Shown here: in pieces, positions 15,936-25,730 of the stretch | Position numbering within the stretch: the first letter of the stretch is position 1 | Layout: each line of letters opens with the position of its first letter | From: Pseudoxanthomonas japonensis | Lineage (GTDB): Bacteria > Pseudomonadota > Gammaproteobacteria > Xanthomonadales > Xanthomonadaceae | Direction of reading: 5' to 3' | DNA: 64,000 bases | Assembly: GCF_010093445.1 (NCBI RefSeq) | Contig: NZ_PDWW01000009.1 | Coordinates: forward strand, 50,216-114,215 | The notes under the pieces: model-generated | Seen by the model: only the letters and a program-made list of their open reading frames with translations | Told to the model about the DNA's origin: nothing | Database searches by the model: none | Program-made: the position numbers and the translations under genes

Positions 15936-17180
15936 ATGAACACGTCTGCCGACCTGCTGAAGGAACTCCGTATCGACCGCAAGGCGCCGCCGCCGGCCCC
16001 GCCGTCGCGCCGTGGCCTGGGGATCACGCTGGGCGTGGTGGTGGTGCTGCTGGCGCTGGCCGCCACGGGCTGGGCCGTGTTCGGCCGCGAGAAGCCGCTG
16101 GAAGTCCGCACCGCGCCGACCGTCGCGCTGGGCAACAACGCCGCGTCCGCCTCGGTGCTGGACGCGTCCGGTTATGTGGTCGCGCGCCGCATGGCGACGG
16201 TGTCGGCCAAGGTCACCGGCAAGGTGCAGGAAGTGCTGATCGAGGAAGGCATGCGTGTGGAGGCCGGCCAGGTGCTGGCGCGGCTGGAGCCGATCGACGC
16301 CGACGCCGACCGCGCCCTGTCGCAGAGCCAGCTGCAGGCCGCCCGCAGCCAGACCACGGGCGTGCAGGCGCAGCTGGTGGAAGCGGAAGCGAACGCGCGC
16401 CGCCTCTCGTCGCTCGTCGCCCAGCAACTCGTGTCGAAAGCGCAATACGACCAGGCCGTCGCCCAGCGCGACCTGCTGCGTGCGCAGGTGCAGACCGCGC
16501 AGCGCAACGAGCGCACGGCCGCCGACCGCCTGAAGATCGCCGACATCGGCCTGGACAACACCATCGTGCGCGCGCCGTTCGCCGGCGTGGTGATCGCCAA
16601 GGCCGCGCAGCCGGGCGAGATCGTCTCGCCGCTGTCGGCCGGCGGCGGCTTCACCCGCACCGGCATCGGCACCATCGTCGACATGGAGTCGCTGGAAGTG
16701 GAAGTGGAGGTCAATGAATCCTTCATCGGCCGCGTGCAGCCGAAGATGCCGATCCAGGCCACGCTCAACGCCTATCCCGACTGGCAGATCCCGGGAGAGG
16801 TCATCGCCATCATCCCGACCGCCGACCGCAGCAAGGCGACCGTCAAGGTGCGCGTGGCGCTGGGCGTGAAGGATCCGCGCATCGTGCCGGACATGGGCGT
16901 GCGCGTGAGCTTCCTGGAAGCCGCCAAGCCGCAGCTGGCCGAACAGCCCAAGGGCGTGCGCGTCCCCGGCGCCGGCGTGGTCGAGCGCGACGGCGCGCAG
17001 GTGGCCTTCGTGGTCGGCGACGACGACACCGTGCAGCAGCGCAGCCTCAAGGTCGCCGGCAAGCTGGGCGACGACGTCCACGTCACCGACGGGCTGCAGG
17101 CCGGCGAAACCGTCGTGCTCGATCCACCGGCCGAACTGAAGGACGGCGCCAAGGTCGTGCTGGCCGAAGACGCCGAGTAA
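15936..17180 (+). CDS. Membrane-fusion (HlyD/MacA-like) periplasmic adaptor subunit
   Basis: 414 residues. One N-terminal membrane helix (about 28-48, GLGITLGVVVVLLALAATGWAVF), then a biotinyl-lipoyl half-motif (VSAKVTGKVQEVLIEEGMRVEAGQVLARLEP), a helical hairpin rich in Gln/Ala, the second half-motif (IVRAPFAGVVIAKAAQPGEIVSP) and a beta-barrel domain. It bridges an inner-membrane ABC pump to an outer-membrane channel. The next three genes supply ATPase and two permeases. I start at the ATG at 15936 because residues before it are not adaptor-like. Confidence 0.92.
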   Translation: MNTSADLLKELRIDRKAPPPAPPSRRGLGITLGVVVVLLALAATGWAVFGREKPLEVRTAPTVALGNNAASASVLDASGYVVARRMATVSAKVTGKVQEVLIEEGMRVEAGQVLARLEPIDADADRALSQSQLQAARSQTTGVQAQLVEAEANARRLSSLVAQQLVSKAQYDQAVAQRDLLRAQVQTAQRNERTAADRLKIADIGLDNTIVRAPFAGVVIAKAAQPGEIVSPLSAGGGFTRTGIGTIVDMESLEVEVEVNESFIGRVQPKMPIQATLNAYPDWQIPGEVIAIIPTADRSKATVKVRVALGVKDPRIVPDMGVRVSFLEAAKPQLAEQPKGVRVPGAGVVERDGAQVAFVVGDDDTVQQRSLKVAGKLGDDVHVTDGLQAGETVVLDPPAELKDGAKVVLAEDAE

Positions 17181-17374
17181 GGATTCCACCGCGTGAGGAT
17201 CTTCCCCGCGCGGCGAATCACCGGAATATCCGCGCCGCCCCACCGGCGCGTGTCGATCCCGGACGACGCCATCCGTCGTCCCACGGACGGACCGTGTCCA
17301 TCGGGGACACGATCCGCCCTGTTCGAACCGCACCATCGCCGTTCGCCTTTCCGCCTCCAACAAGGACCTTGCCG

Positions 17375-18067
17375 ATGTCTTCCCTGGTTTCCATCCGCAA
17401 CCTCACCAAGACCTACCAGCGCGGCCCCGAGAAGGTGCAGGTGCTGCACGGCATCGACCTGGACATCCCGCACGGCGACTTCGTCGCGCTGATGGGGCCG
17501 TCCGGCTCGGGCAAGACGACGCTGCTCAACCTGATCGGCGGCCTGGACACGCCCAGCGGCGGCGAGATCGAGATCGAGGGCCAGCGCATCGACCGCATGA
17601 ACGACGGCCAGCTTGCGCACTGGCGCAGCTCGCACGTCGGCTTCGTCTTCCAGTTCTACAACCTGATGCCCACGCTCACCGCGCAGCGCAACGTCGAACT
17701 GCCGCTGCTGCTGACCAAGCTCGGTGGCGCGCAGCGCAAGCACAATGCGGAAATCGCGTTGCAGCTGGTCGGCCTGGCCGACCGCAAGTCGCACCGGCCG
17801 AACGAGTTGTCCGGCGGCCAGCAGCAGCGCGTGGCCATTGCCCGCGCCATCGTGTCCGACCCGACCTTCCTGATCTGCGACGAACCGACCGGCGACCTTG
17901 ATCGCCAGTCCGCCGAGGAGATCCTCAACCTGTTGCAGATGCTCAACAAGGAACACGGCAAGACCATCATCATGGTCACGCACGATCCCAAGGCAGCCGA
18001 GTACGCCACCCACACCATCCACCTGGACAAGGGCGAACTGGCCGACGCTCCGGCCGGCGCGCACTGA
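17375..18067 (+). CDS. MacB/LolD-type ABC transporter ATP-binding protein
   Basis: 230 residues, ATPase domain only. Walker A GPSGSGKTT, Q-loop FVFQFYNLMPTLTAQRNVELPL (typical of LolD/MacB/FtsE), signature LSGGQQQRVAIARAI, Walker B FLICDEPTGDLD and switch IMVTHDPKAAEYA. It energises the two FtsX-type permeases that follow at 12-bp spacings. AAGGA precedes the ATG at 17375. The 194 bp between the adaptor gene and this one hold GC-rich stems but no gene. Confidence 0.94.
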   Translation: MSSLVSIRNLTKTYQRGPEKVQVLHGIDLDIPHGDFVALMGPSGSGKTTLLNLIGGLDTPSGGEIEIEGQRIDRMNDGQLAHWRSSHVGFVFQFYNLMPTLTAQRNVELPLLLTKLGGAQRKHNAEIALQLVGLADRKSHRPNELSGGQQQRVAIARAIVSDPTFLICDEPTGDLDRQSAEEILNLLQMLNKEHGKTIIMVTHDPKAAEYATHTIHLDKGELADAPAGAH

Positions 18068-18079
18068 CCGGAGGCGACC

Positions 18080-19240
18080 ATGAAATATTTCTCGCTGATA
18101 TGGTCGGCGCTGTTCCGCAGCAAGACGCGGACGCTGCTGACCCTGCTCTCGGTGGTGGCGGCCTTCCTGCTGTTCGGCCTGCTCGACTCGGTGCGCGTGG
18201 CGTTCAACTCCGGCGGCAGCGTGGCCGGCGCGGACCGCCTGGTCGTGGCCTCGCGGCTGTCGATCACGCAGATGCTGCCGTACAGCCTGGCGGCCCGCAT
18301 CGACGCGACGCCGGGCGTGAAGAAGAGCGCCTATGCCGCGTGGTTCGGTGGCATCTACAAGGACCCGAAGAACTTCTTCCCCAACTTCTCGGTCGGCCCC
18401 GGCTACATGGAGATGTACCCGGAATACATCATCGACCCCGCGCAACTGAAGGCCTGGGAAGCCGACCGCACCGGCGCCATCGTCGGCGAGAACCTGGCCA
18501 GGCGCTTCGGCTGGAAGATCGGCGACACCATCCCGCTGCAGGCGACGATCTTCCCGCAGAAGGACGGCAGCAACGCGTGGCCGCTGACGCTGCGCGGCAC
18601 GTTCAAGCTCGCCGACAGCAAGCGCAAGGGCGAGGAGAACCAGCTGCTGTTCCACTGGAAGTACTTCGACGAGGCCAACCAGTACGTCAACGGCCAGATC
18701 GGCTGGTACATGGTGAAGCTGGACAACGTGAACCACGCCACCCGCGTGGCCAACGCCATCGATGCGATCTCGGCCAACTCGGCGCACGAGACCAAGACGC
18801 AGACCGAGCAGGCCTTCAACCAGTCCTTCGCCAAGCAGTTCGCCGACATCGGCCTGATCGTCACCGCGATCATGGCGGCGGTGTTCTTCACCCTGCTGCT
18901 GCTGACCGGCAACACCATGGCGCAGGCGGTGCGCGAGCGCGTCCCCGAGCTCGCGGTGCTGAAGACGCTGGGCTTCACGAACGGCACGGTGCTGGTGCTG
19001 GTGCTGGTGGAATCGGTGCTGCTGATCGTGCTGGGCGGCGTGCTGGGCATGGCGATCGCCTCGGCCATCATTCCGGTGGTCAGCGGCGCCAGCAACGGCA
19101 TGATCGCGCTGCCCTCCATCCCCGCACAGACCTGGGGCATGGGACTGGGCTTGATGGTGGCGATCGGACTGATCGTCGGCGCATTGCCGGCGACCCGTGC
19201 GATGCGGTTGAAGATCGTCGATGCATTGGCCGGCCGCTGA
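18080..19240 (+). CDS. FtsX/MacB-like ABC transporter permease (first)
   Basis: 386 residues: one N-terminal helix (about 15-37), a large periplasmic MacB_PCD-like domain (about 40-255), and three C-terminal helices (about 260-380) with the FtsX pattern ERVPELAVLKTLGFTNGTVL. GGAGGCGACC precedes the ATG. It is not a copy of the second permease; together they likely form a heterodimer with the small ATPase. Substrate unknown; relatives export peptides, lipids or macrolides. Confidence 0.9.
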   Translation: MKYFSLIWSALFRSKTRTLLTLLSVVAAFLLFGLLDSVRVAFNSGGSVAGADRLVVASRLSITQMLPYSLAARIDATPGVKKSAYAAWFGGIYKDPKNFFPNFSVGPGYMEMYPEYIIDPAQLKAWEADRTGAIVGENLARRFGWKIGDTIPLQATIFPQKDGSNAWPLTLRGTFKLADSKRKGEENQLLFHWKYFDEANQYVNGQIGWYMVKLDNVNHATRVANAIDAISANSAHETKTQTEQAFNQSFAKQFADIGLIVTAIMAAVFFTLLLLTGNTMAQAVRERVPELAVLKTLGFTNGTVLVLVLVESVLLIVLGGVLGMAIASAIIPVVSGASNGMIALPSIPAQTWGMGLGLMVAIGLIVGALPATRAMRLKIVDALAGR

Positions 19241-19253
19241 CAGGAGACATGAC

Positions 19254-20564
19254 ATGAAGAAGCAATGGTTGGGCAATCTCATCTCCATCGTGGCGCTGGT
19301 CGTCGGCCTGGGCGTGTGGATCGTGTTGCCGTGGTTCGCGGTACTCGGCATCGCGGTGGCGCTGATGCTGTGGCTGTTCCTCACCCGCAGCGGACGGTTG
19401 TCGCTGGAAGCGGCCAAGATCGGCATCGCCAGCCTGCCGCAGCGCTGGGGCGCGTCGTCGGTGATCGTGGTCGGCATCGCCGGCGTGGTCGGCGTGCTAG
19501 TGGCGATGCTGGCGATGGGCGAAGGCTTTTCGGCGACGCTCAAGCAGACCGGCGGCGAGGACACCGCCATCGTGCTGCGCGGCGGTTCGCAGGCGGAGAC
19601 CAACTCGGTCATCAGCCGCGACCAGGTGCCGCTGATCTCCACGCTGGCCGGCGTCGCCAAGGGCAAGGACGGCCGCGCGCTGCTGTCGCCGGAGCTGTCG
19701 CAGATCGTCAACCTGCCGACCGCCAGCACCGGCGAAGACGCCAACGCCCAGTTCCGCGGTGTCAGCGAAGCCGCCTGGGCGATCCGTCCGCAGGTGAAGC
19801 TGACCGAGGGCCGCAAGTTCAACGTCGGCGTGCGCGAGATCGTGGTCGGCCAGGGCGCGAAGGGCCAGTACCGCGGCCTCGACGTCGGCAAGACGCTGAA
19901 GCTGGGCAACCAGGAATGGACGGTGGTCGGCGTGTTCGCCTCCGGCGATGCGCACGACTCGGAGCTGTGGACCGACATCGACACGCTGTCGTCGGCCTAT
20001 GATCGCCGCGCCTACCAGTCGGTCACCGTGCGCACCGAAGGCAAGGCAGGCTTCGACCAGTTCAAGCAGGCGATGGAGAACGACCCGCGCCTGAAACTGG
20101 ACGTGCTGACCACGCGCGACTACTACACCAAGCAGTCGACCGGCCTGAACACGCTGATCAAGGTGCTCGGCACGGTGATCGGCACCATCATGGCGATCGG
20201 CGCGGTGTTCGGTGCGCTCAACACCATGTACGCCGCCGTCGCCGGACGTGCGCGCGAGATCGCCACGATGCGGGCAATCGGTTTCCGCGGCCTGCCGGTG
20301 GTGATGGCGGTGATGCTGGAGACGATGCTGCTGGCGTTGCTGGGTGGACTGCTGGGCGGGCTGATCGCCTGGGTCGTGTTCAACGGCTACAGCGTCGCCA
20401 CGCTGGGCAGCAACTTCAGCCAGGTGGTGTTCCAGTTCAAGGTCACGCCGGAACTGCTGTGGAGCGGGCTGAAGTGGGCGCTCGGCATCGGGCTGGTCGG
20501 CGGGCTGTTCCCCGCGTTGCGGGCGGCACGCCTGCCGATCACCCAGGCGCTGCGCGCGATCTGA
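19254..20564 (+). CDS. FtsX/MacB-like ABC transporter permease (second)
   Basis: 436 residues. It begins with two closely spaced helices (about 7-50), one more than the first permease, then a further helix near 75-95, the periplasmic domain (about 100-295), and three C-terminal helices with GRAREIATMRAIGFRGLPVV, the FtsX motif. CAGGAGAC lies 6 bases before the ATG at 19254. It ends the operon; a 10-bp hairpin without a T-run follows 12 bp after the stop. Confidence 0.9.
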   Translation: MKKQWLGNLISIVALVVGLGVWIVLPWFAVLGIAVALMLWLFLTRSGRLSLEAAKIGIASLPQRWGASSVIVVGIAGVVGVLVAMLAMGEGFSATLKQTGGEDTAIVLRGGSQAETNSVISRDQVPLISTLAGVAKGKDGRALLSPELSQIVNLPTASTGEDANAQFRGVSEAAWAIRPQVKLTEGRKFNVGVREIVVGQGAKGQYRGLDVGKTLKLGNQEWTVVGVFASGDAHDSELWTDIDTLSSAYDRRAYQSVTVRTEGKAGFDQFKQAMENDPRLKLDVLTTRDYYTKQSTGLNTLIKVLGTVIGTIMAIGAVFGALNTMYAAVAGRAREIATMRAIGFRGLPVVMAVMLETMLLALLGGLLGGLIAWVVFNGYSVATLGSNFSQVVFQFKVTPELLWSGLKWALGIGLVGGLFPALRAARLPITQALRAI

Positions 20565-20576
20565 GGCATGTTCAGG

Positions 20577-20600
20577 GGATGCCGGCGCATGCCGGCATCC
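20577..20600. terminator. Hairpin between convergent genes, possible terminator
   Basis: A perfect stem GGATGCCGGC-gcat-GCCGGCATCC lies between the stops of the FtsX permease (plus) and the nucleotidyltransferase (minus). It lacks a T-run on either strand, so it may be a factor-assisted terminator or an RNA 3' end stabiliser. Confidence 0.4.
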
Positions 20601-20603
20601 TTG

Positions 20604-21209
20604 TCACCCCAGTGGATCGAGCCACCCCCGCGACACGGCCACGGCAACGTCGTCCGGCGTGTCGATATCGAGACCGAGGTCGGGCGCATCGCAGGCGATG
20701 ACGCCGGCGCCCTCCGCATTCAGCACATCACGCAAGCCGCGATCTCCCTGCACGGCCAGCGCGGCACGCATTAGCGTCGGCGCGACGACGGCCGGAATAC
20801 CCACGCGGTCACCAAAACGCGTTGCGGCGGAGCCTGATGGCGCCCGCCGGGACGCGTCGAGCAGGGACTGCAGGTGGTCGACTTCTAACGCAGGCTGGTC
20901 GCAGGTCAGCAGCAGCGTCGCGTGGGCATGTGTCGCGAGCGACTCCGCGGTGATGCGTACGCTGCCCGCCAACCCCTCGCTCCATCGCCCGTTGACCACG
21001 CGCTCCACGGGCGAGTCGCGCACCGCTGCAGCGACGTCGTCCGCATACGCGCCGACAACCACCAGCACACGCGACGCGCCGGACTCCAACGCCAGCCGCG
21101 CGGCACGATGCACCAGCGTTTCACCATCACGCGTCAGCAATTGCTTCGGTCGTCCCAGCCGCGTGCTGCCACCGGCTGCCAGCACCACCGCCGCGTGCGT
21201 TGCGATCAT
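20604..21209 (-). CDS. MocA/MobA-like nucleotidyltransferase (molybdenum cofactor cytidylyltransferase type)
   Basis: 201 residues. The N-terminus carries the NTP-binding motif VVLAAGGSTRLGRPKQLL and the metal-binding LLLTCDQPAL lies mid-protein. The family attaches CMP or GMP to molybdopterin; MocA makes MCD, the cofactor form used by xanthine-dehydrogenase-family enzymes. The partner genes are an XdhC-type maturation factor (ATGA overlap) and a divergent molybdenum hydroxylase, so a MocA role fits. A longer start at 21230 is possible, but 21209 gives the overlap and begins at the motif. Confidence 0.87.
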   Translation of the reverse strand: MIATHAAVVLAAGGSTRLGRPKQLLTRDGETLVHRAARLALESGASRVLVVVGAYADDVAAAVRDSPVERVVNGRWSEGLAGSVRITAESLATHAHATLLLTCDQPALEVDHLQSLLDASRRAPSGSAATRFGDRVGIPAVVAPTLMRAALAVQGDRGLRDVLNAEGAGVIACDAPDLGLDIDTPDDVAVAVSRGWLDPLG

Positions 21210-22165
21210 GCCGGCTCGCCGTGATGCCATGCCTGCAATTGCGCAGCGATGCTCAGCGCGATCGCTTCCGGCCCCTGCCCGCCCAGCTTCAAGCCGATAG
21301 GAGAACGCAGCCGCGACAGCAGCGAGGCATGCAGCACGGACGGGATCACCCGCAGCAGATCCTCGCGCCGACGCACCGGACCCAGCAGGCCGACGAAGGG
21401 AATCGTCGTTGCCGCCAGCGCTTCCAGCGCTTCGCGGTCGTGTTCGAAATGGTGATGCATCACCAGCGCAGCATCGGGCGAAGGATGCAGCATCTGCAGC
21501 GCTTCCTCCGGCGAATGGATCCGCCAGTCGTCGGCCAGCTCATCCACGGATATCCAGCGGGCGCGCCGCTCCACCACGGTGACGTGCCAGCCGAGCTGAC
21601 GCAGCCACGCCACCAGCATCCGGGTTTCGGGGCCCGCGCCGAAGATCGCCACGCGCGGCGGCGGCGACACCGTCGCTTCGCCGGCGATGTCTGCCGTCGC
21701 GGAGGCCGACACGGGCAGCGACCATGCCCGCTCGATATCGCCAGCGCGCGCGGACACCCCACCGTCGGCGGTCAGCTGCAATGACAGCGGACCTGCGCCC
21801 TGCCACCACGTCTGCACCACCTTCGACCAGCCAGGCAGGCAATCCAGCGGCAGCAGTGCCAGATGCAGGCGCCCGCGACAACCGACCGCCGATCCGGCAA
21901 GCAGATCCTCGTCGTCGCGCGTGTCGATCTCCATCGCGTCGAGATACCCGCCGGCCACTGCATGTCGTGCGCGCCGCGCGATCTCGGGCTCCAGGCAACC
22001 GCCGCTCAGCCAACCCGTCTGCGTATCGTCCGCCGCGAACACGGCCATCGCCCCTTGCCGCACGTAGGTCGAGCCTTCGGTGGCGACGACCACGACCAGT
22101 GCGCTGCCATCGCCGGCCTCGCTGGCGCGCGCGGACACTTCCAGCGGGTGGCGATGGACCGACAT
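21206..22165 (-). CDS. XdhC/CoxF family molybdenum-enzyme maturation protein
   Basis: 319 residues. N-terminal XdhC/CoxI domain ([30 protein letters not shown]) and C-terminal Rossmann-type XdhC_C domain ([52 protein letters not shown]). XdhC proteins bind, sulfurate and hand over Mo cofactor to xanthine-dehydrogenase-like enzymes. Divergent from such an enzyme and upstream of a MocA-like gene. An alternative GTG lies three codons upstream (22174). Confidence 0.9.
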   Translation of the reverse strand: MSVHRHPLEVSARASEAGDGSALVVVVATEGSTYVRQGAMAVFAADDTQTGWLSGGCLEPEIARRARHAVAGGYLDAMEIDTRDDEDLLAGSAVGCRGRLHLALLPLDCLPGWSKVVQTWWQGAGPLSLQLTADGGVSARAGDIERAWSLPVSASATADIAGEATVSPPPRVAIFGAGPETRMLVAWLRQLGWHVTVVERRARWISVDELADDWRIHSPEEALQMLHPSPDAALVMHHHFEHDREALEALAATTIPFVGLLGPVRRREDLLRVIPSVLHASLLSRLRSPIGLKLGGQGPEAIALSIAAQLQAWHHGEPA

Positions 22166-22336
22166 GCGCACCACGATGGCGCAAGCGTAGGGCCGAAGGC
22201 AACGCCCCGGATGCCGTCCGGGGCATCAGGCAAGCATTCCGCAGGATCGTGCAAGCGACATCGCCCGTTTTCACTGGCAGCCCACGCAGGCACGGAGTAT
22301 CGTCGACCGGTCCCACGCCGCCGCCAGGGAGACACC

Positions 22337-22792
22337 ATGAAGTTGAACGTCAATGGGTCGGAGCGCGAAGTCGACGCGACCGACGACATGCCGCTGCTCT
22401 GGGTCCTGCGCGACCTGATGGGCCTTACCGGAACCAAGTTCGGTTGCGGCATCGCGCAATGCGGCGCCTGCACCGTGCACGTCGATGGCTCGCCATTGCG
22501 TGCCTGCGTGACGCCCGCGTCCGCCGTCGCCGGCAAGAAGATCACCACCATCGAAGGCCTGTCGGCCGACGGTTCGCATCCCGTGCAGAAGGCGTGGGCG
22601 GAACTGGATGTCGTGCAGTGCGGTTACTGCCAGTCCGGCCAGATCATGTCGGCCGCCGCGCTGCTGGCGGTGGTCCCGGCGCCGACCGACAGCGACATCG
22701 ACCACGCACTGTCCGGCAACCTCTGCCGCTGCGGCACCTACCAGCGCATCCGCGCCGCCGTGCATCGTGCGGCCGAGCTGGGCAAAGCCTAA
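22337..22792 (+). CDS. (2Fe-2S)-binding small subunit of a molybdenum hydroxylase (IorA-like)
   Basis: 151 residues. The plant-type cluster motif is [16 protein letters not shown] with the fourth Cys in LRAC, and the second cluster reads [11 protein letters not shown] and LCRCGTY. These two [2Fe-2S] centres pass electrons from the Mo subunit encoded next. Start at the ATG behind AGGGAGACACC. The family includes isoquinoline 1-oxidoreductase and aldehyde oxidoreductases lacking an FAD subunit, consistent with no FAD gene here. Confidence 0.93.
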   Translation: MKLNVNGSEREVDATDDMPLLWVLRDLMGLTGTKFGCGIAQCGACTVHVDGSPLRACVTPASAVAGKKITTIEGLSADGSHPVQKAWAELDVVQCGYCQSGQIMSAAALLAVVPAPTDSDIDHALSGNLCRCGTYQRIRAAVHRAAELGKA

Positions 22793-22856
22793 ACCCCACG
22801 CCGCCGCGGCATGCGTTGCCGTGGCTCCGATCCGATGTTCGACGGAGGTCGTGTCC

Positions 22857-25049
22857 GTGAACCTTGAACTGAAATCCTCGCGTCGTGGCTTCCTGCGCTC
22901 CACCGCGCTGGTCGGTGGCGGCCTGGTCGTCGCCATCGCCGTGCCCGGTGCCCGCCGCTTCGCCTGGGCGCAGGAGGCGCAGGCCGCCGCGGCGCCCGCA
23001 TTCGTGCCCAACGCCTTCCTGCGCATCGCGGCCGACGACTCGATCACCGTGCTGCTCGCGCATGCCGAGATGGGCCAGGGCATCTGGACCACGTTGCCGA
23101 TGCTGATCGCCGAAGAGCTCGACGCCGACTGGTCGAAGATCCGCGTCGAGCACGGCCCCGCGGACAAGGCCTACACCAGCCCGGTATTCGGCATGCAGGG
23201 CACCGGCGGCTCGACGACCACGTGGTCCGAGTTCGACCGCTACCGGCAGGCCGGCGCGACCGCGCGCGCGATGCTGCTGCAGGCGGCGGCTGCACGGCTC
23301 AACGTACCCGCCGACCAGCTGCGCACCGAGAACGGCGCCGTCGTGTCCGGCACGACGCGGCTGCGCTATGGGGAACTCGCCGACGACGCCGGCAAGCAGA
23401 CGCCCCCCGCGCTGGAGTCGCTGACACTTCGCGACCCCAAGGACTGGAAGCTGATCGGCAAGGCGACCAGGCGCCTGGACACGCCGGAGAAGATCACCGG
23501 CAAGGCCAAGTTCGGCATGGACATCCAGTTCGATGGCCTGTTGACCGCGGTGGTGCTGCGCTCGCCGGTATTCGGCGGCAAGGTGAAGTCGTTCGACGCC
23601 ACGGCGGCGCGCGCCGTCGCCGGCGTGCGCGACGTGGTGCAGGTCCCCAGCGGCGTGGCCGTGGTGGCGGATCATTTCTGGGCCGCCAAGCTCGGCCGCG
23701 ATGCGTTGCAGGTCGTGTGGGAAGCCGGCGAAGGCGCCACGCTGGACAGCGTTGCGCTGCGACAGCAGTTCTCGCAACTGGCGACCGAGGACGGCCCGAC
23801 CGCCGCACGCGCCGGCGACGTCATCGCCGCCCTGAGCAAGGCCGCGAAAACCGTCGATGCCGAATACGCCGTGCCCTATCTCGCGCATGCCGCGATGGAA
23901 CCGCTGAACTGCACCGTCAAGATCGCGGACGGAGAGTGTGATATCTGGTGCGGCACGCAGTTCCCCACGCTGGACCAGAACAGCACAGCGAAGATCCTCG
24001 GCATTGCGCCGGAGAAGGTCCGCATCCATACGCCGTTCCTCGGTGGCGGCTTCGGTCGCCGCGCCACGCCCACCTCGGACGTGGTGTCGGAGGCCGTGGA
24101 AGTAGCGAAGGCGGCGAAGGCGCCGGTCAAGACCGTGTGGACGCGCGAGGACGATACGCGCGGCGGCTACTACCGGTCGGCCTTCGTCGAGAGAGCCAAG
24201 GTTGGTCTGGGCGAGGACGGCCTGCCGGTCGCCTGGCACCAGGTGATGGTGGGCCAGTCGATCATGGCCGGCACCTTCATGGAAGCGATGATGGTGAAGA
24301 ACGGCATCGATGCCACCTCGACGGAAGGCGTCGCCGATTCGCCCTACGTGCTCGGCACGCCGGCGCACCGCGTCGACCTGCATTCGCCCAGGACCGGCAT
24401 CCCTGTTTTGTGGTGGCGGTCGGTGGGCCACAGCGTCAACGGCTTCGTGATGGAAAGCCTGGTGGACGAACTGGCGCATGCCACCGGCAAGGATCCGGTG
24501 GAGTACCGCCGCACCCTGCTGAAGGATCATCCGCGCCATCTCGCGGCGCTGAACCTCGTCTCGGAGAAGTCCGGCTGGACCACGCCCGCGCCACAGGGTC
24601 GCGCACGCGGCGTCGCCGTGCACGAATCGTTCGGCAGCTATGTCGCGCAGGTGGCCGAGGTTTCCGTCGAGGATGGCCAGATCCGCGTGCATCGCGTGGT
24701 CTGCGCGATCGACTGTGGCGTGGCAGTGAATCCGGGCGCCGTCGAGGCGCAGATGGAGTCCGGCATCGTGTTCGGCCTCGGCGCTGCGCTGCACGGCGCG
24801 CTGACGCTGAAGGAAGGTCAGGTGCAGGAGTCGAACTACCACGACTACCGCGTACTGCGCCTGCACGAGATGCCCAAGGTCGAGGTCCACATCGTGCCGA
24901 GCACCGAGAAGATGGGCGGTGTCGGCGAACCCGGCACGCCGCCGATCGCACCAGCGGTGGCGAATGCGGTGTTCAAGCTGACCGGGCAGCGGTTGCGCGA
25001 ACTGCCGCTGCGCCTGCCGACGCCCGCCTCCTCCACCCCTGCCGCCTGA
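22857..25049 (+). CDS. Tat-exported molybdopterin-binding hydroxylase large subunit (IorB-like)
   Basis: 730 residues starting at a GTG 8 bases after GGAGG (an earlier GTG at 22851 is too close). The N-terminus has the twin-arginine signal [18 protein letters not shown], indicating folded export to the periplasm. The rest has the IorB pattern: [54 protein letters not shown], and a C-terminal [19 protein letters not shown] with the catalytic Glu. It oxidises aldehydes or N-heterocycles by hydroxylation; the substrate cannot be read from sequence. Electrons likely pass via the 2Fe-2S subunit to the cytochrome encoded 8 bp downstream. Confidence 0.9.
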   Translation: MNLELKSSRRGFLRSTALVGGGLVVAIAVPGARRFAWAQEAQAAAAPAFVPNAFLRIAADDSITVLLAHAEMGQGIWTTLPMLIAEELDADWSKIRVEHGPADKAYTSPVFGMQGTGGSTTTWSEFDRYRQAGATARAMLLQAAAARLNVPADQLRTENGAVVSGTTRLRYGELADDAGKQTPPALESLTLRDPKDWKLIGKATRRLDTPEKITGKAKFGMDIQFDGLLTAVVLRSPVFGGKVKSFDATAARAVAGVRDVVQVPSGVAVVADHFWAAKLGRDALQVVWEAGEGATLDSVALRQQFSQLATEDGPTAARAGDVIAALSKAAKTVDAEYAVPYLAHAAMEPLNCTVKIADGECDIWCGTQFPTLDQNSTAKILGIAPEKVRIHTPFLGGGFGRRATPTSDVVSEAVEVAKAAKAPVKTVWTREDDTRGGYYRSAFVERAKVGLGEDGLPVAWHQVMVGQSIMAGTFMEAMMVKNGIDATSTEGVADSPYVLGTPAHRVDLHSPRTGIPVLWWRSVGHSVNGFVMESLVDELAHATGKDPVEYRRTLLKDHPRHLAALNLVSEKSGWTTPAPQGRARGVAVHESFGSYVAQVAEVSVEDGQIRVHRVVCAIDCGVAVNPGAVEAQMESGIVFGLGAALHGALTLKEGQVQESNYHDYRVLRLHEMPKVEVHIVPSTEKMGGVGEPGTPPIAPAVANAVFKLTGQRLRELPLRLPTPASSTPAA

Positions 25050-25057
25050 GGCCCGCC

Positions 25058-25639
25058 ATGCGCATCCTGATGATGTCGTTGACCGTCCTCCTGCTGGTGG
25101 CCTGCAAGCCCCGCATCAGCGAGGAGCAGCGGGCGCAGGCGCTGACCGCCTTCGCCACCGTGGAGCAGGTGTTCCAGCACCCACGCTGCAGCAACTGCCA
25201 TATCCCCGGCGACGCGCCGCTGCAGTTCGATACGCAGACGCCTCACGCGATGAACGTCGCACGCGGACCGGACGGCAAGGGCGCGCCCGGCCTGCCCTGT
25301 TCCACCTGCCACGCCGAACAGAACGCGCCGGCGAGCTACGGCCCGCACGCGCCGCCCGGCGCGCCGCACTGGCAGCTGCCGCCGCCGGACCACAAGATGG
25401 CGTGGATCGGCCTGCCGGCCGACCAGCTGTGCGAGATGATCCAGGACAAGAAGCGCAACGGTGGTCGCGACTTCGACGCGCTGCTCAAGCACGTCGCCGA
25501 GGACAAGCTGGTGCTGTGGGGCTGGAACCCCGGCGGCGAACGTGCGCCAGTGCCGGTGCCGCACGACCAGTTCGTTGCCGCCTTCAAGACCTGGAAGGAG
25601 GCCGGCGGCCCCTGCCCCGCGCCCGCTGGACAAGGCTAG
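25058..25639 (+). CDS. Diheme c-type cytochrome lipoprotein
   Basis: 193 residues. A short signal ends in LLVAC, a lipobox with Cys at about residue 16, so it is membrane-anchored in the periplasm. Two CxxCH heme sites, CSNCH and CSTCH, lie about 40 residues apart. It is the likely electron acceptor of the Tat-exported molybdenum hydroxylase, replacing the FAD subunit used by cytoplasmic relatives. No family name beyond cytochrome c is recognised. Confidence 0.82.
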   Translation: MRILMMSLTVLLLVACKPRISEEQRAQALTAFATVEQVFQHPRCSNCHIPGDAPLQFDTQTPHAMNVARGPDGKGAPGLPCSTCHAEQNAPASYGPHAPPGAPHWQLPPPDHKMAWIGLPADQLCEMIQDKKRNGGRDFDALLKHVAEDKLVLWGWNPGGERAPVPVPHDQFVAAFKTWKEAGGPCPAPAGQG

Positions 25640-25711
25640 ACGGGCACACGCGTCCACAACCGCGTACAGCCGGGCTCGTCCGGCGTGCGCATCTCGTGTC
25701 GGAAAAGCAGC

Positions 25712-25730
25712 GGAGCAAGCTCCGCTCTAC
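25712..25730 (-). repeat. REP-like palindrome at the rarD stop codon
   Basis: On the minus strand GTAG is followed by the palindrome GCGGAGCTTGCTCCGC. The TAG of the GTAG head (25729-25727) is the stop codon of rarD. Confidence 0.6.

Noticed and set aside
17321..17340. GTTCGAA-type sequence resembling a tRNA T-loop
   Set aside because: No acceptor, D-arm or anticodon arm can be drawn around it; it lies in the leader of the ABC ATPase gene. No tRNA was found anywhere in the window.
16772..19984. 1070-codon minus-strand frame opposite the ABC pump genes
   Set aside because: No recognisable domain; the opposite strand has intact Walker motifs and FtsX domains in tight operon order.
22644..24890. 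748-codon minus-strand frame opposite the molybdenum hydroxylase
   Set aside because: Antisense artefact; the plus strand encodes a complete IorB-like protein with Tat signal.
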